Source: Chitinimonas koreensis (lineage in GTDB: Bacteria; Pseudomonadota; Gammaproteobacteria; Burkholderiales; Chitinimonadaceae). From it: a DNA stretch of 64,000 bases. The position numbers and the translations under genes were made by a program. The DNA is taken from assembly GCF_014353015.1 (NCBI RefSeq), contig NZ_CP060704.1, positions 372,001 to 436,000 of the forward strand, given 5' to 3'. How positions within the stretch are numbered: the stretch's first letter is position 1; each line of letters opens with the position of its first letter. Of this stretch, positions 60,211-64,000 are shown in pieces. Under the pieces are notes generated by a model. It worked only from the letters and a program-made list of their open reading frames with translations, did not search any database and was not told the DNA's origin.

Positions 60211-61734
60211 TCAGCGCGGCGGCAGGCGCAGCGTGGCCAGGCCGTCGACCGCCGCGGCGATCTCCTCGGGCGTCAGCGCCGCATAGCCGAGCAGCCAGCC
60301 GTCCTGCGCCGCCGGCCCGCCGTACAGCGCCGACAGGCTCGGCGTGGCGATGCCGAGCGCGGCGGCCTGGCGGCTCAGCGGCGCTTCCCAGTCCGGCGGC
60401 AGCGTGGCGGCCAGTTGCAGGCCGCCGGTATTGGGCTGGGCCGTCAGCCACGGCAGCTTGCCGCCGATCGCTTCCAGCAGCGCGTCGCGCCGGCCGCGAT
60501 AGAGCTGGCGCATATAGCGCAGGTGGGCGGCGAAATGGCCCTGCTCGATGAAGTCGGCCGTCACCGCCTGCGCCAGCTGGGCGCAGTGGCCGTCGTGCAC
60601 CGTGCGCGCGGTGGTCAGCGGCGCGACCAGCGCCGGCGGCAGCACCAGGTAGGCCAGCCGCAGCGAGGGGAACAGCGCCTTGGAGAAGGTGCCGAGGTAG
60701 AGGGTGCGGCCGTGCGGATCGAGCCCCTGCAGCGCCGGCTGCGGCCGGCCGTCGTAATGGAATTCGCCGTCGTAATCGTCCTCGACCAGCCAGCAACCGT
60801 GCCGGCCGGCGTAGTCGACCAGCGCCAGCCGGCGCGCCAGGCTCAGCGTGGCGCCGGTCGGGTACTGGTGCGACGGGGTCAGGTAGATCAGGCGCGGGAT
60901 CGGCAGTGCGGCAGCGGTTGCCGGGGCGCTGGTCATCGGACCGCCGGCCCCCGGACCGCCGGCCGCCGGATCGCCGGCCGCCGCCTCCTCGATCCGCAGG
61001 CCGTCGCCGTCGACCGGTACCGGCAGCAGGGTGGCGCCGGCCGCGGCGAAGGCGGTGCGGGCGCCACGGTAGGCCGGTTCCTCGATCCACACCGGGTCGG
61101 CCGGGTCGAGCAGCACGGTGGCCAGCAGTTGCAGCGCCTGCTGCGAGCTGGTCAGCACCAGCACCTGGCCGGCGTCGCAGCGCACGCCGCGCGACTGGCC
61201 GAGGTAGTGGGCGATGGCGCGGCGCAGCGCCGGGTGGCCCTGCGGGTCGCCGTAGCGCATCAGCGCCTCGCCGTCCCGGCGCAGGCGGCGGTTGTTCAGC
61301 TGGCGCCAGGTGTCGTGCGGGAAGGCGCGCAGCTCGGGGCTGCCGGCGCAGAAGGCGCGCGGCTGCTGCGGATCGACGCAGCCGCCGTCGGTCACGATGC
61401 GGCGGCCGCGGGCCGACAGCGCCGCCGCGACGGGGGCGGGCCCGGCCATCGCGGCGCGGCCGGCGGGCGGCAGGGCGATGCGGACGAGGGTGCCCTGGCC
61501 GATGCGCCGCTCGAGATAGCCCTCGGCCTCGAGCTGGGCATAGGCGGCCTCGACGGTGACGCGCGACAGCGCCAGGTCGGCCGCCAGCACCCGCGACGAC
61601 GGCAGCCGCGCATGCTGCGCCAGCGTGCCGGCGGCGATCGCCTGGCGCAGCGCGCCGCACAGCTGCTCGCGCAGCGGCCGGCCGTGCTCGGCGGATTGCT
61701 GGAACAGCGCGAGCCAGAGGCTGGATGTGCTCAT
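60211..61734 (-). CDS. MocR-type GntR/aminotransferase regulator
   Basis: 507 residues. An N-terminal GntR winged helix (about 12-85, with LPSSRVLAADLALSRVTVEA) is fused to a fold-type I aminotransferase domain with SSQQALQLLATVLLDP, EDDYDGEFHYDG and the PLP-binding TFSKALFPSLRLAY (Lys352). These regulators sense PLP or an amino compound and control a neighbouring gene. A Gly/Pro/Ala-rich insert at 252-277 interrupts the aminotransferase part; its DNA carries short ccg-cc repeats. It is divergent from the rhodanese-GNAT pair, its likely target. Confidence 0.9.
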   Translation of the reverse strand: MSTSSLWLALFQQSAEHGRPLREQLCGALRQAIAAGTLAQHARLPSSRVLAADLALSRVTVEAAYAQLEAEGYLERRIGQGTLVRIALPPAGRAAMAGPAPVAAALSARGRRIVTDGGCVDPQQPRAFCAGSPELRAFPHDTWRQLNNRRLRRDGEALMRYGDPQGHPALRRAIAHYLGQSRGVRCDAGQVLVLTSSQQALQLLATVLLDPADPVWIEEPAYRGARTAFAAAGATLLPVPVDGDGLRIEEAAAGDPAAGGPGAGGPMTSAPATAAALPIPRLIYLTPSHQYPTGATLSLARRLALVDYAGRHGCWLVEDDYDGEFHYDGRPQPALQGLDPHGRTLYLGTFSKALFPSLRLAYLVLPPALVAPLTTARTVHDGHCAQLAQAVTADFIEQGHFAAHLRYMRQLYRGRRDALLEAIGGKLPWLTAQPNTGGLQLAATLPPDWEAPLSRQAAALGIATPSLSALYGGPAAQDGWLLGYAALTPEEIAAAVDGLATLRLPPR

Positions 61735-61743
61735 CGGATCGGT

Positions 61744-61778
61744 CTTATCGGATTGGCTGGATGGGTATCAATGATAAG
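61744..61778. promoter_or_regulatory. Candidate operator between MocR-type and rhodanese genes
   Basis: cttatc (61744-61749) and gataag (61773-61778) are inverted copies 23 bp apart in the 100-bp divergent gap; tagaat at 61791-61796 could be a -10 for the rhodanese gene. It is a candidate binding site for the MocR-type protein. Confidence 0.4.
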
Positions 61779-61834
61779 TCCATGGCGCCCTAGAATGGCT
61801 CCGTCACCCCATCATGCCGAAAGGGCGCAACGCC

Positions 61835-62290
61835 ATGTCCCAAGCCATCTCCCAGGTTCTCGCCCATCCCGCTCCCGAGCCCGCCGCCAGCCGCGACTAC
61901 ATGCTGGCCAAGCTGCACTACCACGCCGACGCCTGGGACGTGGCCGAGGACCTGCGCAACGGCATCGCCGGCATCGTGGTGGTCGATACCCGCAGCGAGG
62001 CGCTGTACGCCGAGGGCCACGTGCCCGGCGCGATCAGCCTGCCGCACCGGCGGATGGACGAGGCGAGCACGGCGCGGCTCGACCGCAGCAAGACCTACGT
62101 CACCTACTGCGACGGCATCGGCTGCAACGGCTCGACCAAGGGCGCCTACAAGCTGGCCGCGCTCGGCTTCACGGTGAAGGAGATGCTCGGCGGCCTCGAC
62201 TTCTGGCGCCGCGACGGCCACCCGGTCGCCACCGGCATGGCGCCGGGCAGCCTGTCGCCCGACGCGCCGCTGATCGAGTGCGGCTGCTGA
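61835..62290 (+). CDS. Rhodanese-like sulfurtransferase
   Basis: 151 residues starting MSQAISQVLAHPAPEPAASR; the ATG 21 bp upstream lacks a ribosome site, whereas this one has aaaggg 8-9 bases before. Single rhodanese domain: VVVDTRSEALYAEGHVPGAI, then the active-site loop CDGIGCNGSTKGAYKL, which is longer than the classic CxxxxR/K loop and has two Cys, and LGGLDFWRRDGHPV. It transfers sulfur from a thiosulfate- or persulfide-like donor in the cytosol. It is followed by the GNAT gene after two bases. Confidence 0.87.
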   Translation: MSQAISQVLAHPAPEPAASRDYMLAKLHYHADAWDVAEDLRNGIAGIVVVDTRSEALYAEGHVPGAISLPHRRMDEASTARLDRSKTYVTYCDGIGCNGSTKGAYKLAALGFTVKEMLGGLDFWRRDGHPVATGMAPGSLSPDAPLIECGC

Positions 62291-62292
62291 AC

Positions 62293-62739
62293 ATGGCGGC
62301 GGCGATCCGCCCGGCCACGGCGCAGGACGCCGCGCTGCTGGCGCCGCTGTGCGCCGAGCATGCGGCCTACGAGCGGATCGCCGGCTGCGGCGCGGGCCAT
62401 GCCGGGCGTCTCGCCGCCGCGCTGGCGCAGGGCCGGCTGCGGGCCTGGCTGGCGCTGAGCGACGGCGAGCCGGTCGGCTACGCCAGCGCGACCGTCGATT
62501 TCGCGACGCTGGCCGGCGCGCCCTTCCTGCATCTCGATTGCCTCTACCTGCGGGAGTCGGTGCGTGGGCTGGGATTGGGGCGGGCGCTGCTGGCGGCGGT
62601 CGCCGAGCATGGCCGGGCGCAGGGCTACGCCGAGCTGCAATGGCAGACGCCGGCCTGGAACCGGTCGGCGATCGGCTTCTACCGCCGGCTCGGCGGACAG
62701 ATGCGGGCCAAGGCGCGCTTCAGCCTGGCGCTGGTCTGA
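62293..62739 (+). CDS. GNAT family N-acetyltransferase
   Basis: 148 residues starting MAAAIRPATAQDAALL; ATG is three bases after the rhodanese stop. The acetyl-CoA site is LYLRESVRGLGLGRALLAAV (about 88-107, R/QxxGxG/A). The closing block WQTPAWNRSAIGFYRRLGG is typical of diamine/aminoglycoside-type GNATs. It probably N-acetylates a small amine or polyamine. The pair is likely co-transcribed under the divergent MocR-type regulator and converges with the second one. Confidence 0.9.
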   Translation: MAAAIRPATAQDAALLAPLCAEHAAYERIAGCGAGHAGRLAAALAQGRLRAWLALSDGEPVGYASATVDFATLAGAPFLHLDCLYLRESVRGLGLGRALLAAVAEHGRAQGYAELQWQTPAWNRSAIGFYRRLGGQMRAKARFSLALV

Positions 62740-62758
62740 CGCGGCACGCGCGGCCGCT

Positions 62759-64000
62759 TCAATAGGGCGGCGCCGCGATCACCTCCGCCACCTTGGCCAA
62801 GGCCCCGCGCAGCTGGGCCGGCTCGACCGAGCCCAGCGCCAGCCGGATCGCATGCGGTACCTGCGCCGAAGTGGCGAACGGCTCGGCGGTGGAAACCGAG
62901 ATGCCTGCCTGCATCAGCGCCACGGCGACCCGGTCGGCGCGCACCTCTTCGGCCAGCGGCAGCCAGACGAAGTAGGACGCCGGGTGGCCGATGCGCGGCA
63001 ATGCGCCGAGCGCCTCGGCGGCGATCCGCTGGCGGGCGCGCGCGTCCGCGCGCTTTTCCGCCTCCAGCCGGTCGACCGTGCCGTCGTCGAGCCAGCCGCA
63101 GGCGATGGCGGTCATCACGCCCGGCGTGTTCCAGGTGGTGGCGCGGATGGCGCGCTCGATCCTGCCCAGCCACGGCGGCGGCGCCGCGACGCAGCCGACC
63201 CGCAGGCCGGTGGCCACGCTCTTGGAAAAGCCCGAGACGTAGACCGTCGCCTCCGGCGCCAGGGCGGCCAGCGGCGCCGGCGCGTCGTCGGCCAGGAAGG
63301 CATAGGCGGCATCCTCGACGATCAGCAGGCCGTGGCGGCGGGCGATTGCGGCCAGCCGCCGCCGCGCGTCCAGGCCCATCACCCAGCCCAGCGGATTGTG
63401 CAGCGTCGGCATGGCGTAGATGGCCTTGACCGGGCGCCGGCGGCACAGGGCTTCCAGCGCATCGCAGTCGGGGCCGTCGGCGCCGGCCGGGATGGCCGCC
63501 AGCTCCAGCCGGTGGGCCTCGGCCAGCAGCTTGAAGCCGGGGTAGCTGAGGGCGTCGACCGCCACCAGGTCGCCCGGCTGCAGCAGCGCCAGCAGCGTGA
63601 CCGCCAGGCCGTGCTGGGCGCCGGAGACCAGCGCGACCTGCTCGCCGCCTATCGCCAGGCCGCGCCGGGCCAGGTGGCGCGCCACCGCGGCGCGTTCGTG
63701 CGGGCGGCCGCCGTGCGGCTGGTAGCGCAGCAATGCTTCGAGATCGCCGGCGGCCGCGAGCTGGCGCAGCGCGGTGCGCAGCAGCTCGGCCTGGCCGGGC
63801 AGCGCCGGGTAGTTGAAGTTCAGGTCGAGCATGCCGGCCGCCACCGCCTGCTGGTCGACGCCCTGGCCCGGCGGCAGCGCGGTCTCCCTGACGAAGGTGC
63901 CGCGGCCGACCTCGCCGCTGACCAGGCCCATCGTCTCCAGCTCGGCGTAGACGCGGCTGGCGGTCACCAGCGCCAGGCCTTCCTGAGCGGCGAGCCTGCG
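62759..64000 (-). CDS. Second MocR-type regulator, N-terminus outside window
   Basis: 413 codons in the window, open to the right edge. The first residues visible, LALVTASRVYAELETMGLVS, are the recognition-helix end of a GntR domain, followed by GEVGRGTFVRE. The aminotransferase part has VSGAQHGLAVTLLALLQPGD, MPTLHNPLGWVM, IVEDAAYAFL and the PLP lysine in VSGFSKSVATGLRVG. About 50-60 residues are missing at the start. This one lacks the Gly/Pro insert of its neighbour. It converges with the GNAT gene; its target is not in the window. Confidence 0.88.
   Translation of the reverse strand, partial: RRLAAQEGLALVTASRVYAELETMGLVSGEVGRGTFVRETALPPGQGVDQQAVAAGMLDLNFNYPALPGQAELLRTALRQLAAAGDLEALLRYQPHGGRPHERAAVARHLARRGLAIGGEQVALVSGAQHGLAVTLLALLQPGDLVAVDALSYPGFKLLAEAHRLELAAIPAGADGPDCDALEALCRRRPVKAIYAMPTLHNPLGWVMGLDARRRLAAIARRHGLLIVEDAAYAFLADDAPAPLAALAPEATVYVSGFSKSVATGLRVGCVAAPPPWLGRIERAIRATTWNTPGVMTAIACGWLDDGTVDRLEAEKRADARARQRIAAEALGALPRIGHPASYFVWLPLAEEVRADRVAVALMQAGISVSTAEPFATSAQVPHAIRLALGSVEPAQLRGALAKVAEVIAAPPY

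Overview
The window is high-GC, gene-dense bacterial DNA. Gene content (ntrB/ntrC pair, plsB, cobalamin-dependent metH, metF, slyX, DUF4124 and DUF1853 proteins) points to a Betaproteobacterium, possibly Neisseriales/Chromobacteriaceae or a Burkholderiales relative. I cannot fix the genus by reading alone.

Layout. (1) 1-19496: the 3' part of a giant repetitive surface protein (about 4,520 residues in the window, N-terminus outside), followed by TolC, a soluble HlyD adaptor, a membrane HlyD with a GAF-like cytoplasmic head, and a PqqD-like/M50 protease/HlyD fusion. No ABC transporter is encoded here, so this looks like an unconventional export module for the giant protein. (2) 19705-28349: metF, a periplasmic solute-binding protein, a 265-bp MITE-like palindrome, plsB, an RluF-like pseudouridine synthase, tcdA, a YciI protein, a DUF4124 protein and glnL. 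(3) 28363-46876: glnG, metH, a lipoprotein, a 62-aa protein, a possible structured RNA, pssA, a chalcone-isomerase-like protein, a PfkB kinase, a GST, an AraC regulator, a Dcp-type peptidase, two methyltransferases, slyX and a SnoaL-like protein. (4) 46918-51294: flavin reductase, HI0933-like flavoprotein, DUF1003, DUF1853 and a nucleotidyltransferase-like gene. (5) 51876-60167: flavin amine oxidase overlapping a ThDP-dependent 2-keto acid decarboxylase, then a secreted helical-repeat protein and a CocE/NonD hydrolase. (6) 60211-64000: two MocR-type regulators flanking a rhodanese-GNAT pair.

Two patterns run across the window. First, adhesin (twice), plsB and metH (once or twice) are each broken by single-base deletions, and four of these are a G missing from a GGG or GGGG run. 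Because unrelated housekeeping genes are hit in the same way, I favour homopolymer under-calling over pseudogenes. Second, the intergenic spaces carry several families of dispersed palindromes (REP/MITE-like). One copy lies inside metH at the linker between its folate and cobalamin modules, and a 156-bp family places an intrinsic terminator just after pssA and the dcp-like gene.

The clearest regulatory unit is upstream of glnL: a 17-bp NtrC-type dyad and a sigma-54 -24/-12 promoter, implying NtrC-controlled expression of glnLG.
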